A stretch of DNA of 64,000 nucleotides, taken from contig JAQJVL010000578.1 of the NCBI GenBank assembly GCA_035578905.1, positions 434,001-498,000 on the forward strand, in the 5' to 3' direction. The DNA is from Stictocephala bisonia (Eukaryota > Arthropoda > Insecta > Hemiptera > Membracidae). Below are positions 1 through 11,632 of the stretch, piece after piece; within the stretch, counting starts at the first letter, position 1; every line of letters starts with the position of its first letter. A model generated the notes under the pieces. That model was not told the DNA's origin. It ran no database searches and saw only the letters and a program-made list of their open reading frames with translations. Position numbers and translations under genes: made by a program.

Positions 1-173
1 TAGCTTAAAAACTATTAAAAATATAAATTAAATTTAAAAGACAATCTGCTTGAATAAAAATAATCGTGTTGGTGTAATTGTTTTAAAGTTGGGTTTTATA
101 TAAAAATTAAGATGTTCATGGAGGACACCTAAATAGAGTGGCGTGAAAATAAAATAGGACGAAAAGAAAATAA

Positions 174-174
<1 letters not shown>

Positions 175-211
<37 letters not shown>
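175..211. repeat. (TA)n microsatellite
   Basis: This is an uninterrupted run of TA preceded by AAATAAAT. The rest of 1-504 is AT-rich and shows nothing else recognisable. Confidence 0.95.
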
Positions 212-214
<3 letters not shown>

Positions 215-504
215 TTATAATATGGCCTAACATATAAGATAGTACGTTTAAAATTAATGAATTTAAAAAGGTAATTGAATAAACATAAATATCGTAGTTA
301 ATGTTTGAAAAACCTTTATTTTTTTTAATTTATGAGAAGGTTTGTCGTTTGCTCTGCTTTACTTCTGGGTTAGATTGAGTTGATCAATGAATAGTTGTGT
401 AAATTAGGAAACCTAAAAAAATAAAATCATGCAAATTCTAAAATATATGATTTCTCGAATAAAAATTAGTATTCAAACCTAACGCTAGAGCTTCAATAAA
501 TAAA

Positions 505-905
505 AATATACACACAGCGTCAATGTCTTCTATGACACGGAGGGTAGGCCTTATATCTGTAAATATACACACAGCGTCAATGTCTTCTATGACACGGAGG
601 GTAGGCCTTATATCTGTAAATATACACACAGCGTCAATGTCTTCTATGACACGGAGGGTAGGCCTTATATCTGTAAATATACACACAGCGTCAATGTCTT
701 CTATGACACGGAGGGTAGGCCTTATATCTGTAAATATACACACAGCGTCAATGTCTTCTATGACACGGAGGGTAGGCCTTATATCTGTAAATATACACAC
801 AGCGTCAATGTCTTCTATGACACGGAGGGTAGGCCTTATATCTGTAAATATACACACAGCGTCAATGTCTTCTATGACACGGAGGGTAGGCCTTATATCT
901 GTAAA
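505..905. repeat. 57-bp minisatellite, 7 copies
   Basis: The unit contains CACACAGCGTCAATGTCTTC and ATGACACGGAGGGTAGGCC. The seven units look identical. Because 57 is a multiple of 3, both strands stay open with a 19-residue repeat, so the two long open frames here are not evidence of protein coding. Confidence 0.97.
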
Positions 906-1162
906 TTTAACTAAAGGAGCTAGTTTAATTGAAGGAGCTAGAAATAGAATTTTAATTTCAAATCAAACCCAAACCATATTTTTACTTAGTTTTAAAGCTT
1001 ATAGATGAAATTTTCATCCCATAATAACAATATACAAACTTTTCTAACTATACAATCCAGGAAACCGTACTACCTATATTTAAAATGAATAAATTTTATT
1101 TTTAATACTAAAATAACATTACGTTTTGTTAGTTCTTGGTGTGTCAAGGCTTTAAACAGCAG

Positions 1163-1264
1163 AATCGTCTAGAACCGTCAGTTCATTCTACAAACAATCG
1201 TCTAGAACCGTCAGTTCATTCTACAAACAATCGTCTAGAACCGTCAGTTCATTCTACAAACAAT
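1163..1264. repeat. 33-bp tandem repeat, 3 copies
   Basis: There are three identical units beginning AATCGTCTAGAACCGTCAGT, followed by a partial fourth. The flanks 906-1162 show nothing else. Confidence 0.95.
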
Positions 1265-1308
1265 CATTTTACTTTCCTGTTTATTATTTAATTAGTTATA
1301 TACCTGGT

Positions 1309-2036
1309 GGGAAAAATATGGAAAAGGTATCACAACTTTTGTATTAATTGACTTGTATAGGTGAAATCTTGTACATCATCATGGTTACAAAGAAGCTACT
1401 TTTTCATGCCATTGGCGACATTTCATCTTTTCAGGGGGTCAGCCCGTAAGGAGTTGAACGAAAATCTTTAATATAAGCCTAGGTCGAGTTTGGTATCATA
1501 TAAAAGATCTATTCAAGAGAAATTAACTGCCGCAAATCGAACTTCGAAGGTTCATTCTTTACAGAGTAGCGAACAAACAAATTAAGTAATTTTGTCTTCT
1601 TAAATAACTAATTTGTAGGCCTATGGTTTTTTCATAGATAATTTTATCATTTGGTTTTTTTGGAATAATGGTGTTCGATAAAGTGTAATTTTTGATAAGA
1701 ATAAATTACTTAAAACTGTAAAATTGCAAAGAAGTAATTTAATAAAATTAGTTACTTTGAAATTCAAATGGCCGCTACTCTGGAGAGGATAAACCTTTCG
1801 AAGTCCGGTTTGAGGCAATGAATTTCTGTGGAATATATCTTTCATTTGATGCCAAACTCGACCTAAGCTTACTCTGAAGATTTTCGTTCAACACCTTGTA
1901 AGCCGCCACCCTAAAAAGATTAATGTTACTAATAGCGTCAAAAAGTAGGTTCTTTGTAACCATGATGATTTACAACATTTCACTTTTAAAAAGTACATAC
2001 ACAGTTTTGAAAACGTTTCCATATTTTTTTCTCGCC
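1309..2036. repeat. Imperfect palindrome (foldback or head-to-head repeat copies), arms about 280 bp
   Basis: The left arm (1309-about 1600) and the reverse complement of the right arm (2036-about 1745) share CATCATGGTTACAAAGAA, GTTGAACGAAAATCTT, TAGGTCGAGTTTGG and CAGAGTAGCG in order, at about 75-80% identity by eye. The spacer is about 150 bp. A short frame on the minus strand in the right arm (from 1963) has no intact counterpart in the left arm. Confidence 0.8.
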
Positions 2037-3000
2037 TTGATTATGTAATGTTGATACATTTTTGTTATTGTAGTTATCTAAATATTTATTTTGTTCACGT
2101 TTAGTTTGCTATTTATCTGAACCTCTCTTACATTTGAATTTATTTGTTATTTGTTCTTTTTAATAATATTAGAGTTTAGAGTGTTCTGTGTAATATTTTG
2201 TACGAACAAGTAATTAATTTTTATATATTACCTAATAATATTTTTAGTAATTGGTGGTGTCTAAAAACCCATACGTTATTATTATTATTTTCAGTAAGTT
2301 TGTCTTTTGCAGGCACAGTTGATTTATTTGCGACAGGCAACATTTTCGCCAGAGCTAAAATAGAGTAAATGTAAATAAAATATATTATAAAACCCAGCCT
2401 GAACGGCTCTAAATAGAAGTTAAGTGGGTTTATTTATTAACAGCTTTTTGTTTTTACTGTACTTTATTGTGGGCTCTGACAACAGATTCACCCCTGGATA
2501 CAGTCAGGGTAGTATGTGAAGGCCTCGAATAAGTTCAGTGTCGAACATGTAAAATTCGCAAGTAATTTGATGTCTAATTCAATTAATTATTGTTATCTTG
2601 ATTATAGATCTGACTGACGACTATTTTCACCATTACAACTAGTGTCAAGTTGCGCAAATCATTATTTCTATGTTTTATGACAGTAAGAAATGTGTTCAAA
2701 TGCCTTAATCATACCATGTAAATTGTAAGTTCATAAGGCAAGTTATTTTTTTAAAAGCTTCGTTGAGGTGCTAAGTTAAAATCTTTTCAACTTCATTGCT
2801 GCCTAAAATTATATTAATTTAATTCTATAATGCCTCAGAAAGAAAATAAAGAAGGTATTCTGTAAGACGTATATTGTTTTATTGGCGTAGTTTGAATATT
2901 GATAGATGTTCATAAAATGTGAATGCCAAAACAAGCAGTTTTATGTACATTTCATGCCATTTTTTTTTCTTTTTTTTATTACAGGATATTTTAAACAGCG
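2037..3000. other. Non-coding, no feature seen
   Basis: This is AT-rich sequence with T/A homopolymers and no open frame of note. Confidence 0.6.
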
Positions 3001-3118
3001 TGTTGGCGTGGTAGCTCAGTAAATGCCAAGTGTAGTATCCATGGTTCGATCCCTAAACTGAGCTAAAGGTAGATACTTCACTTGTTGAATCAAGTTCCTA
3101 CACAGGCATGCTGACCTA
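3001..3118 (+). mobile_element. tRNA-derived SINE, family A, copy 1
   Basis: A box-A-like element GTAGCTCAGTAAATG (about 3010-3025) and a perfect box B GGTTCGATCCC (3043-3053) are followed by CTGAGCTAAAGGTAGATACTTCAC and TTGAATCAAGTTC. The same tail follows the B box at 40588 and 19852 on the other strand. The tRNA fold is not intact, so this is a SINE and not a tRNA gene. Confidence 0.7.
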
Positions 3119-4554
3119 TATGATCTAACTAGTAAACTTTTATTTTGTTTAAATCAAAATTTGCAATACAATGTATGTGCCTGGTTTTCGTTCAGTTCTT
3201 GCACTTAATGTGTTGTAGATTAAATGCAGGTTAAAATAAAAATTAAGTAGGCTTATAATTCTTAAGTTGCAGTTGGACACTTAGGCTTCTCCATTTGACC
3301 TATATTCATGATTCTTGACCTGTTCCTAGGAAGTTAGCATCCTTAAAATTATACAACAATAACTTATCTCTAGGTTTGTAATGGACGATATCTTTATATA
3401 TATTATTTATTGTTAATACACTAAAAGCTGTTATTTTTATCATAAATATGTTTCAGCGAATATGGAAACAGTCCAAGATCATATTTTCTCTACGCCTGCA
3501 CACTACGTTAGGCAATAATACAGCTTGGTTGGACGCAGTACAGCTGCATAATTTATTGCAGGAGAAAATACACCGTTGGCTGCTATATCTAAAATATTAT
3601 GTGTAAAATATATATAAATTATCTAAATAATGATTAATTCCAGCTAATGTAACAACATGCAATAAACATAGTTTATTAAAACTGACCACAATTTCAAGTA
3701 ATGGTGACTAGTGAAAATATAGAAAAATTTAGTAAACATATGATTTCCTTTGACAAATTAAATATTCTGAGCCCGACTCTAATTAAATTAATTATTAAAC
3801 ATTTTTGTGTTGTCTTCCAGTATGAAAAAACAGAGCTAAAACTGATTTTATTTACATTTGACGTAAAATTTATTTAAGTATAAATTATTCTAGTTATGTA
3901 CAACTGCTACGAAAACATTAATTATAGGATTCCCATCAAGACAAACTAATTATTTTTTTAAGCAACATAATTTTAAAAGGGTGAGAACAAATTAAAACTC
4001 ATCATATGCAGCATTTATTCTACACCAATACGAAGAAATAACATTTTTATGAATCCATTTTTATCAATAATTTATCGGGATTGAAATTTAGAATTATAGC
4101 CTTTTTTAATAAGCTGGTCCCTACAATCTGTGCCCAAGTAGACACAAAATATATGTAGCCAGAAGATAATGTTTTTGTAAATCTCTTCTTGGAGAATTTT
4201 CATGTAACACATGTACCTGCAGGAAGCGCCAAAGCAAAAACTGCTTTGTGTTATAGCATCTGATTCATTATATATGGTAGTGTCTAAGGGTTCTTTCACA
4301 GTTATGAGCAGTCAATATTATATAATGTGTAAATTTAAAGAAACTTTTTTTTTTTATTTTTGTTCGGATTGGATTGTATTATTAATAATTGTTAGGTTAT
4401 AGATCTTCGAGAGGGATAAGTGATTCATGTTGATGGCTGTTTCTATAATCATTTAGATAATGTTTTATCAATGTTTGTATAGTTGACTTTAAAATTTCGA
4501 GGTTTTTGAATAGTTCTGTTGTATACACTTGATGGAATAAAGTTGTTTTTAAAA
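3119..4554. other. Non-coding, no feature seen
   Basis: This is AT-rich sequence. Short open frames at 4072-4299 and 4211-4402 overlap on opposite strands and resemble nothing. Confidence 0.6.
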
Positions 4555-4761
4555 AAGAACACATTTTTAAAAATTATTCCACAATTTTTTATTCAAATAC
4601 GTAGCGCTTTGGCCGGTTAAGGCATCATCACTTGTAATGTAAACATATGTTTTTTCTATTTACATTAAAACTAATGATGCCTTAACCGGCGTAAGCGCTA
4701 TTTGAATTGTTTTATTCAATATTATATAAAATCGTGGAAAAATTTTAAAACATGTGTTCTT
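4555..4761. mobile_element. Small MITE or foldback element, arms about 75-90 bp
   Basis: AAGAACACAT at 4555 pairs with ATGTGTTCTT ending at 4761. Inside, GCGCTTTGGCCGGTTAAGGC near 4606 pairs with GCCTTAACCGGCGTAAGCGC near 4680. The arms have small indels and enclose about 40 bp. The sequence is non-coding. Confidence 0.75.
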
Positions 4762-5690
4762 CAATAGTCAATTAATACTAAGTTTATAAAACTTTGTACA
4801 CAACTTTAAAGTATTATTTCATATAGTTTTGCACAATGTAACCACCTTGAGAACAACCCCAACTAAACGTTATTTCTAACAATTGAACCTTTTACAATAA
4901 GCGACATGTAATAAATGTACACGACAAGAAGTAAAACGTTACATTAATATATACTACCACCATGCAATTGTGAAATTGAGTTATTTGTAATAAATAATAA
5001 TAACTCAATTACACCATTACATAATATTTTAGAAGCAGCAACCATTGGTGCATTTACCTTGCAATGAAGCATGCTGTTTTATTGCGTATAAACTAGTATT
5101 GTTATATTGCCTGACAAACTGCGCAGTGGTTTATAGTAAGTCAACGCTTCAGTAAACATTATTATGATAAGGATCTTATTTTATTATACCCAAGATTTTT
5201 TTTTAAATGTTAATTTTACCCGCAAAAATGCAGAAATAAGTAAGGAAAATTTAAATTAGATTTTTATGGTGTAATTAGTTTCTTTACAGTGATTTTTCAA
5301 ACTCAAGTGTTTATATTATTTTCTGTGACAGTATTTAAATAAATAAAAACTAATGTAAATTTGTGATGAGAAAAACTCTTGATAAATTACCTCAAACAAA
5401 ATTTGTATTAGCTGCCATTTTATATTTCACTTTGGGCGGCGTGTTGTAAAAGTTGTCTTCGAGAAATTATTTGGTTATGAAAATAAAAACTTTCATATAT
5501 TTGTTGATATCATACTGTTTCACAGTACGAAGAATACAATTTCTGCTTAATTTTTATAATTCTTTTTTATTAACATTTTAATATACAAAATTTATGGATA
5601 ATTTACTAAATAAATCAATAAATGATTTATTTTCTTATTATGGGCCATTTCCTTGAAGTGAGCTCGTATATCTACCTACTAATATAGTTC
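4762..5690. other. Non-coding, no feature seen
   Basis: AT-rich with no repeat or open frame that I can support. Confidence 0.6.
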
Positions 5691-5960
5691 ATGCACCAAT
5701 CTATAATCATACAATGCATGCTGTCCTTCAATAATAGAGTGGCATTTCGGCGTCGGTACTAATGACGCAGTGCTGTAACCCAGCTACTTGGAGTTCAATG
5801 ATCATCTATCATGATCGATCCTCATAATACCAAAATGGTGTCCGCTCAAAGGTTGTCATCGACGTGGACTCTACTATATGAGTCTGGGGTGTCCATGTTG
5901 GATGGTGGTCAAGGTTCAGATGTTGTATAGGTAAGAGAACTGAGTGTCAGGCTTGTTAGT
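5691..5960. repeat. Dispersed repeat with matches near 33.7 and 38.0 kb
   Basis: GTAGTGCTGTAACCCAGCTA-type sequence at 5766-5792 recurs inverted at 37963-37989. TCTGGGGTGTCCATGTTGGA with flanks (about 5855-5925) recurs inverted at about 33708-33780. These are fragments of one or two repeat families. Confidence 0.6.
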
Positions 5961-6010
5961 TATCCAACACTACGTGGTTCGAATTCCACGTAAAGCTTTA
6001 GGTCCTTAAG
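5935..6010 (+). mobile_element. Possible tRNA-derived SINE fragment
   Basis: A perfect box B (GGTTCGAATTCC, 5976-5987) sits in a small stem (TACGTGG/CCACGTA). A weak box A (GTGTCAGGCTTGTTAG) lies about 30 nt upstream. The tail differs from family A. Confidence 0.4.
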
Positions 6011-7652
6011 TTGCGCTGGTTATTGTCCTATAATAAATAGCTCTTTCTGAGGAGGTTGTTATTAATAGATGACTATTAATCAATAATAACAACCATTACA
6101 TAGTTACTAACCATTATAAAGTTAGTAACAATGATTACACTCGTTCATCTACACTCATCACATGTATTCACCCCTCATATCCGCCCATATCTTGACTATC
6201 GGCGTCTTACTAATTAATAATAAACAGTTATTGTAAAATAACCTTAACACTGAATCGATGTATAAACACGGGGCTGCTGAATGTCACTTTCTAAATATCC
6301 AACAACTGTTTCATAAGATAGGGCCCAACAGATATCACCTCAGCGTCTGTGTTTAACTTGCTAACCCAGTGTTAGACTAGGTTCTAGTGTTCCTAAAGAG
6401 CTAGAAAAATAGAACAATTCTACTACTAAAATATTTTATATAATAAGCTTTTAGATCTGGAATCAATTATAACACAAGATTAGATTCGTGCAATATTTGG
6501 AAGCCAGTGGTTGGTGGTTTAAACAAGATCTTTCGACCTTTGCTTGCTTAAAATGACCAATTGAAAGTCTAAATCATATGAATATTATATAATTAGGTTA
6601 CTTTAAAGAAAATTTTACTATATTTTTTTTAAATTATACAAGCGTAAATAATAAGTGTATGATTATAACTAAAGAAATAATATAAATACAGTTGGTTTCA
6701 GATTACTTAAGCCATAATGTGCTTTTTAGAATATAATTTCCGTTACTTTATCAGAGAAACGGGAAAATGTAAGTGTATATAAAACTTTTATGAGATCAGG
6801 AATATTTTTCTGAGCTATCACATATATAAAATAGAAAAAGGCATTAGGCGTAGAGTTAGGTTTAAAAATCAACTGGAAATGCTGTACAAAAATGGATAAA
6901 CTTGTGTAAGTTTTTAAGCAAATGAGATGTATAAAGAAAGTCAATGTTTTAAAAAGTCAATTTTTAACACGTATTTAAACTAGTTAACCTAACTACTATT
7001 TTATTTTTATTAGTTTAATAGTTTATTATCGTTGCTGTACTTCGAAAAAATGTGCATAAATTTGTTTGGCTATGCCAGATTTTAAAATATTAGTGGGATC
7101 CTCACTTTAACTCTGCAGTACTCGCGCAGTTTGCCATTTTCTCAGATAACTGAGGGCGAGGAGTAGTCAGCTCCTCAGTACATTCCTATTAACAAATAAT
7201 TTAATCGTTCTGAGTTTTTTGCACGTTTTTGGAAGTGGAAGTTTGGGATAATCGATAAAAGGTTTCATGAGGAAAATAAACATAATATGACTATCACACA
7301 TATGTTTTAATTTATAGTTAAAAACAGATATTGGAAGAAGAAATATATTTACAAAGTTTTGCTATTTGTAACAGTTATCAAACAGCACGTGTATATTTTA
7401 CAATTCAAAGATCATCAATAAATATTATCTATAAAACTCTTAATATGCTTATCTTAATGTTCATAGAAATAAAATGAATGGAAAGTTAAGCCAAATTTAT
7501 AAAATATTAAATTTGTACAGTACGTTTAAGTGACAGGTTTGATGGTTGATAATTTAATTATTTCAATTTAGATTTGTAGTAAATTACTCATAATAATTTC
7601 TTGAATAGAAAATTATAAATAGGTTAAAACTAGGGGTTTTTCATTACAATAT
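6011..7652. other. Non-coding; 3' flank of the secreted-protein gene
   Basis: No coding signal. On the minus strand the first AATAAA downstream of the stop that I see is in the TTTTATTTTTATTAG stretch near 7000-7015, about 640 nt past the stop. It is a candidate polyadenylation signal only. Confidence 0.45.
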
Positions 7653-9830
7653 CTATGTACGTTTGACAATTATCATGGATGCTCCATGTAACCTAGGAAG
7701 TTGGGGGTTGGAGGAGATGGGTTGGGGGAAGTGGGGTGAAGGATAGTATGTGACAGGTGAAGTCACAAAGGTAGGGGCTTCAGTGACAACAGCTTTTTTT
7801 ATCTTGACTATGTGATGATTATCTTCAGTCCGCAGAGGATAACTTGCCTTTTGGAAGTGGTACTGAGAAGGCTCAGCCGGCTGTTCTTTGATGTGTTTCA
7901 CAATTGTATAGTGGGTGTGAACTTGTTTAGCAGGTGAACTTTCCATACTCGAGTACTCCTCGGGGTGTGAGGCAGGCTGTGAGTTCATCTCCAAGTTCTG
8001 CAGTTCACTACCAACGTGGATTGGCGGCTCTGCCCCCACCGGTTCGGGTATCCTCACCATACCAAGAGGGTGTCCCAAGTAAGGCGAATATCCATTCCCA
8101 ACCATCGACATTCCCACTGGATAAGTAAAGGGATTCGTGCCCGGTGCATTCACAGGAACAAGAATAGCTTGAATCATTCCAGGTGGAGGTACCTTTCCTG
8201 CAGGAGTGAACATTTGGGGAGTGATCGGAAATCCAGGAAACCCGAGAGTATCGTAGTTTGTAGCACTGATTTGGTGAGTGTTAACGGTGCTTGTAGCTTT
8301 CAGTGGATAGCTTGGAGGTGGTGCTGGTTTTGGACCATTCGAAAGACTCTTTGAGAAATCTATTGGCACGAGCTTTGGATGGTAGGTAACGGGTATTGAA
8401 CTCTTTAGCGAGCTATCGGAGTAGCTTGGGTGGTAGGTAGCGTGGTTTGAACTCTTTATCGAGCTATCAGAAAAGCTAGGATGCTCATATCGTAGAAATT
8501 CATGTTTGTATGCCTCAAATTTGCCTTGTCTGTCACCGTTATGAGTATGGTGGGGAGAAGCTGAATGAGATTTTGTTTCTTTGCTTAATTCCACATGAGA
8601 TGGACGGGACTGCCTCGGTGAAGACTCAAAGTACTGTGTATTCATTGAATCAGTGAAAGATTGGAAATGTGGTTTTGATAAAGAGTCTTTGTTCATTTGG
8701 TTTAACTTGTCTGTCGAGTATGGTTTGTTTGTCGTAGGGTCTATGGCGTTGCTGAAGTCAAACGTATTGCTCTGCTGCAGAGCGTGATTGTGATCGAAAC
8801 TGAATGGACCAGGAGTGGGATAGACATCAAGTTCGTCGCTGGAATATGACGGCTGTGGAGTAACTGGAACTGGAGACTGGTTGTTGTAATCACTTGTGGG
8901 TTTATCATTGTAATACTGGTAGGGTTTGGGGTTCACATCAACACTTTGAGACATTTCCACTCCAGATCCCATATTTTTCCAGAACGTGTCTCTGCCATTA
9001 AAATGTAAACTCACTGGCGTATTCTGGTACGACATGGGGACAGAAATCTCCTTACCCTGCCTTAAGTTTGTAGAGGGGTCGCTATAGTCTGCAACAAGAG
9101 GCTGGGCCTGGCCATTGCCAAAGCCTATGCTGTAGCCAACATTGAAGGAGGAATCTGATGACGGGTTTTGTACACTAACTCTGTTTGGCACGTAAATTGG
9201 ATTTTTGTTGATGCCAAAGGAACCCTGTCGACCCGAATGATCTCTTTGTAAGCTGTATCCCGTTTTCACTGCACCAAACCTTTTACCTGAGTTTGTTGTT
9301 ACTTGCCAGTTAGGTGACGCTTGATCTGCCTCTTTCTGTCCTTGCTGTGAATCAGTAAATGTCTGTGGCTCTTGTTTGAGCAAATTTCGCATGATCGAAG
9401 GATGAAGTCCGGTGAAGAAGGATTCTGGCGGTGGTGGCCTGTTCTTTTCTACAAGTTTCGGGTTTTTGTATGGCTTGTAGTTGCTTCCCTCAGTTTGTCG
9501 ATAAGGTTTGTAATATGTTTTGCTCGATCTGGTACCCCCGTCCTTGTATGACATGGATCGTTGCTGGCCTGGTTCTATTATCATGCTTGTATAACTTGTT
9601 TTTTCATCTTTGACCACATCTTCTGATGGTTCCCCTTCTTCTTCTGCGCTTAGATTGTATTCTTCTTTCTCTTCTGGGGTGTACTCGGGTTTTCGCCTGC
9701 CCCCACCACTGGCAGAACGCTCTTCCGCAGGGGTTGGTTCCTCCTGGCTGTCCTCGTCGTAATTGTGAGCACTTTCCGCTGGTTCAGAATCAGCCGCCAA
9801 AACCACCGCCACCACCACAAGTAGCAGCAC
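7653..9830 (-). CDS. Main (last) exon of a secreted, cysteine-free Pro/Ser/Tyr-rich protein of unknown family
   Basis: This exon has 725 uninterrupted codons ending at a TAG. It opens directly after a good splice acceptor (T-rich tract then TTTGTAG at 9831), so the first codon, GTG, is Val and not a start. The first residues (VLLLVVVAVVLAADSEP) are the core and cleavage region of a signal peptide. They are completed by the 8-codon exon at 29492-29515 in the same phase, for about 733 residues in total. An acidic Glu-rich segment follows (about 28-78), then a Lys/Tyr region (KTYYKPY, NYKPYKN), a long Ser/Asn/Pro/Tyr-rich low-complexity body, a doubled 17-residue repeat (SDSS-[IL]-KSS...TYHP, about 460-492), a Pro/Gly-rich hydrophobic patch (about 537-606, FPGFPITPQMF onward) and a His/Lys/Tyr-rich C-terminus. 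I see no cysteine and no chitin-binding consensus. The composition suggests an extracellular matrix, cuticle or silk-like structural protein, but that is inference and I do not recognise the family. The reading frame is certain; the function is not. Confidence 0.85.
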   Translation of the reverse strand: MLLLVVVAVVLAADSEPAESAHNYDEDSQEEPTPAEERSASGGGRRKPEYTPEEKEEYNLSAEEEGEPSEDVVKDEKTSYTSMIIEPGQQRSMSYKDGGTRSSKTYYKPYRQTEGSNYKPYKNPKLVEKNRPPPPESFFTGLHPSIMRNLLKQEPQTFTDSQQGQKEADQASPNWQVTTNSGKRFGAVKTGYSLQRDHSGRQGSFGINKNPIYVPNRVSVQNPSSDSSFNVGYSIGFGNGQAQPLVADYSDPSTNLRQGKEISVPMSYQNTPVSLHFNGRDTFWKNMGSGVEMSQSVDVNPKPYQYYNDKPTSDYNNQSPVPVTPQPSYSSDELDVYPTPGPFSFDHNHALQQSNTFDFSNAIDPTTNKPYSTDKLNQMNKDSLSKPHFQSFTDSMNTQYFESSPRQSRPSHVELSKETKSHSASPHHTHNGDRQGKFEAYKHEFLRYEHPSFSDSSIKSSNHATYHPSYSDSSLKSSIPVTYHPKLVPIDFSKSLSNGPKPAPPPSYPLKATSTVNTHQISATNYDTLGFPGFPITPQMFTPAGKVPPPGMIQAILVPVNAPGTNPFTYPVGMSMVGNGYSPYLGHPLGMVRIPEPVGAEPPIHVGSELQNLEMNSQPASHPEEYSSMESSPAKQVHTHYTIVKHIKEQPAEPSQYHFQKASYPLRTEDNHHIVKIKKAVVTEAPTFVTSPVTYYPSPHFPQPISSNPQLPRLHGASMIIVKRT

Positions 9831-9873
9831 CTACAAACAAATTAAAAAAATACGGTAAACAACAATGTTTTTA

Positions 9874-9975
9874 AAGATATATATATATATATATATAAAC
9901 TCTTTATGTATACATATATATATCTTTATATATAATATAAAGAGATATATATATATCACCCTCCTTATATATATA
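9874..9975. repeat. (AT)n-rich self-complementary stretch
   Basis: TATATA runs surround AACTCTTTATG and its approximate complement ATAAAGAGATAT. It lies in the intron beside the splice acceptor of the main exon. Confidence 0.85.
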
Positions 9976-11414
9976 TTGTGATTGAATCTAACCACAAACA
10001 AAATAAAGGAGCTCACGTGAATGTTTCGTGTGCAGAGATCGGGACAGTGCTAAATCCACCTAAAAGTGTGAAGAAATTACAGAAAAAATCAAAAACTAAT
10101 AAAAACAAGGTTGTGTTTGTCTTTGTTGTTTTAACAGAACTAACAGAAATTGTTAGTTTAACAGAGCCTAAACAAAAACGATTCATCCTCCTTATAAGTA
10201 TTTTATGCACATTATGACGAATTGTGAACCCAGCGTGAACTTTCAGCAACCAACAACAATTTAAACGTCATCCATTCTAACGTTATTGTTTGCGTAATAA
10301 AATATAACTGTTTAATCAATATCAAACCTAAAGGATTCACAACCCTTACAAGCAATTGATTCTCGTGTGTTAGGGTTTGAGGGTTGGGCTTCCAAGAGCT
10401 CATGAGAGGAGTGCCACAAAGTGTGTATAATTTCGTATGAACATATTAACTGTTGTAAGTTAACACTATTTACATCACAACAGTATCTCAAATAGAGACT
10501 TTGGTCGTTTAAGTAAACTAAGCTATCATAAATCAACTGACCAAGTAACTAAAAAAAAATTATTACCTTATCTGATTAAGCGTCAAAGTTCGTGTGTGAC
10601 TTTTTGTGATAGCCAAACTCTTATTATATTTTTTGGAGTATAAATTTCCTTTAAAAAATATTTATTTTAACTAGAGAGTCAATTTGGATTTAAAATGTAC
10701 TTCTTAAGCATTTATAATGAAAATAACTAAAATTTAAACTATCAATAACTATCTACATGAAGAATTTAACAAAACCATGTTCTTAATAAATAGGCATTAA
10801 CATAAAAATGAATAAAAATGTGATAGGAATAAATCAGTGTATGTTTATGTTTACCGTAAAGATAGCTAACTTTTTTACAACCTGAATCTAGCAATTTTAT
10901 AGAAGAAAGTTACTTACGTTGTATCGGTATCGAATCACGTAGGTTCTATTGATCTAATTGAGTTTTTGCAACTCTGTGCCATTTTTAAGGTCTTAAAATT
11001 TTGTATCGTTGATCAAATTGATGAATAATATATCTTCAAAATTATACTGATTGCGTGGAAACTTGAGTAGATCAATGGAAACTACATAAAAAAATGACGA
11101 TGCAGTAAGTAACCTTTTCCATCTTTTTCTTAATTGTATACTGCTATACAAATGATTACATCTACATGAATCTAGGTTATTTTGACTGAATTATTTGAGC
11201 TCTCATCGATACAACGGTACTTTGTAACTTTCATTCATTCATTCACTTTCTGCATCCCGGAGTGGTAACTCATTTTGTAATATACAAAATCGTCATTTGC
11301 TTGAGTGCGTAGCCTCGATCTTGATTTTACAATCAAAATGCACATGTATTTGATCTGATTCTGGAGAACTTAATAGCATGTTAAACAGTAGTTACTAAAG
11401 GTAGGCTGTAGTAA
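9976..11414. other. Intronic, no gene seen
   Basis: Short overlapping open frames on both strands are unrelated to known proteins. A small hairpin, AACTAACAGAAATTGTTAGTT, lies near 10139. Confidence 0.55.
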
Positions 11415-11627
11415 ATAGAGCAGCGTGCCTTAATTGCCTGTAATTCGTTGATTCCATGCGAGGATTGCTGGAAAGTAGCTGTGGCCTCCATGGGCACACG
11501 CCGCGGAAACACTTTCGGTTTTTCTGACCACTGGAAGGCATTTCTCCAGAAAGAACAATACGCGTTTACTAACGCGATCCACCTGGAGCTGATGTTATCA
11601 GAACTGAGAACTAAGTTGTACATCTAA
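11415..11627 (+). pseudogene. Possible 3' remnant of LINE ORF1
   Basis: A 70-codon open frame without a visible start (ending ELMLSELRTKLYI, stop) lies 5 nt before the ATG of the endonuclease frame. It contains a CEDCW motif and a helix-like FSDHWKAFLQKEQYAF segment. Its position matches the end of ORF1 in two-ORF LINEs. The ORF1 family cannot be assigned, and the element is probably 5' truncated, because no longer frame precedes it. Confidence 0.4.
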
Positions 11628-11632
11628 TTGTT

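Noticed and set aside
438..1008. Long frames on both strands at the 57-bp array
   Set aside because: They are translations of a repeat whose length is a multiple of 3.
3001..3075. Functional tRNA gene
   Set aside because: A and B boxes are present, but a cloverleaf with an acceptor stem cannot be drawn and the tail is shared with other SINE copies.
7934..9874. Plus-strand frames opposite the secreted-protein exon
   Set aside because: They are shadows of the 725-codon minus-strand frame and lack their own splice or domain support.
10212..10403. Alternative first exon (MSSWKPN...) for the secreted protein
   Set aside because: It could join in phase through CTT|GTAAGG, but it has no promoter and would place a long polar stretch before the signal peptide.
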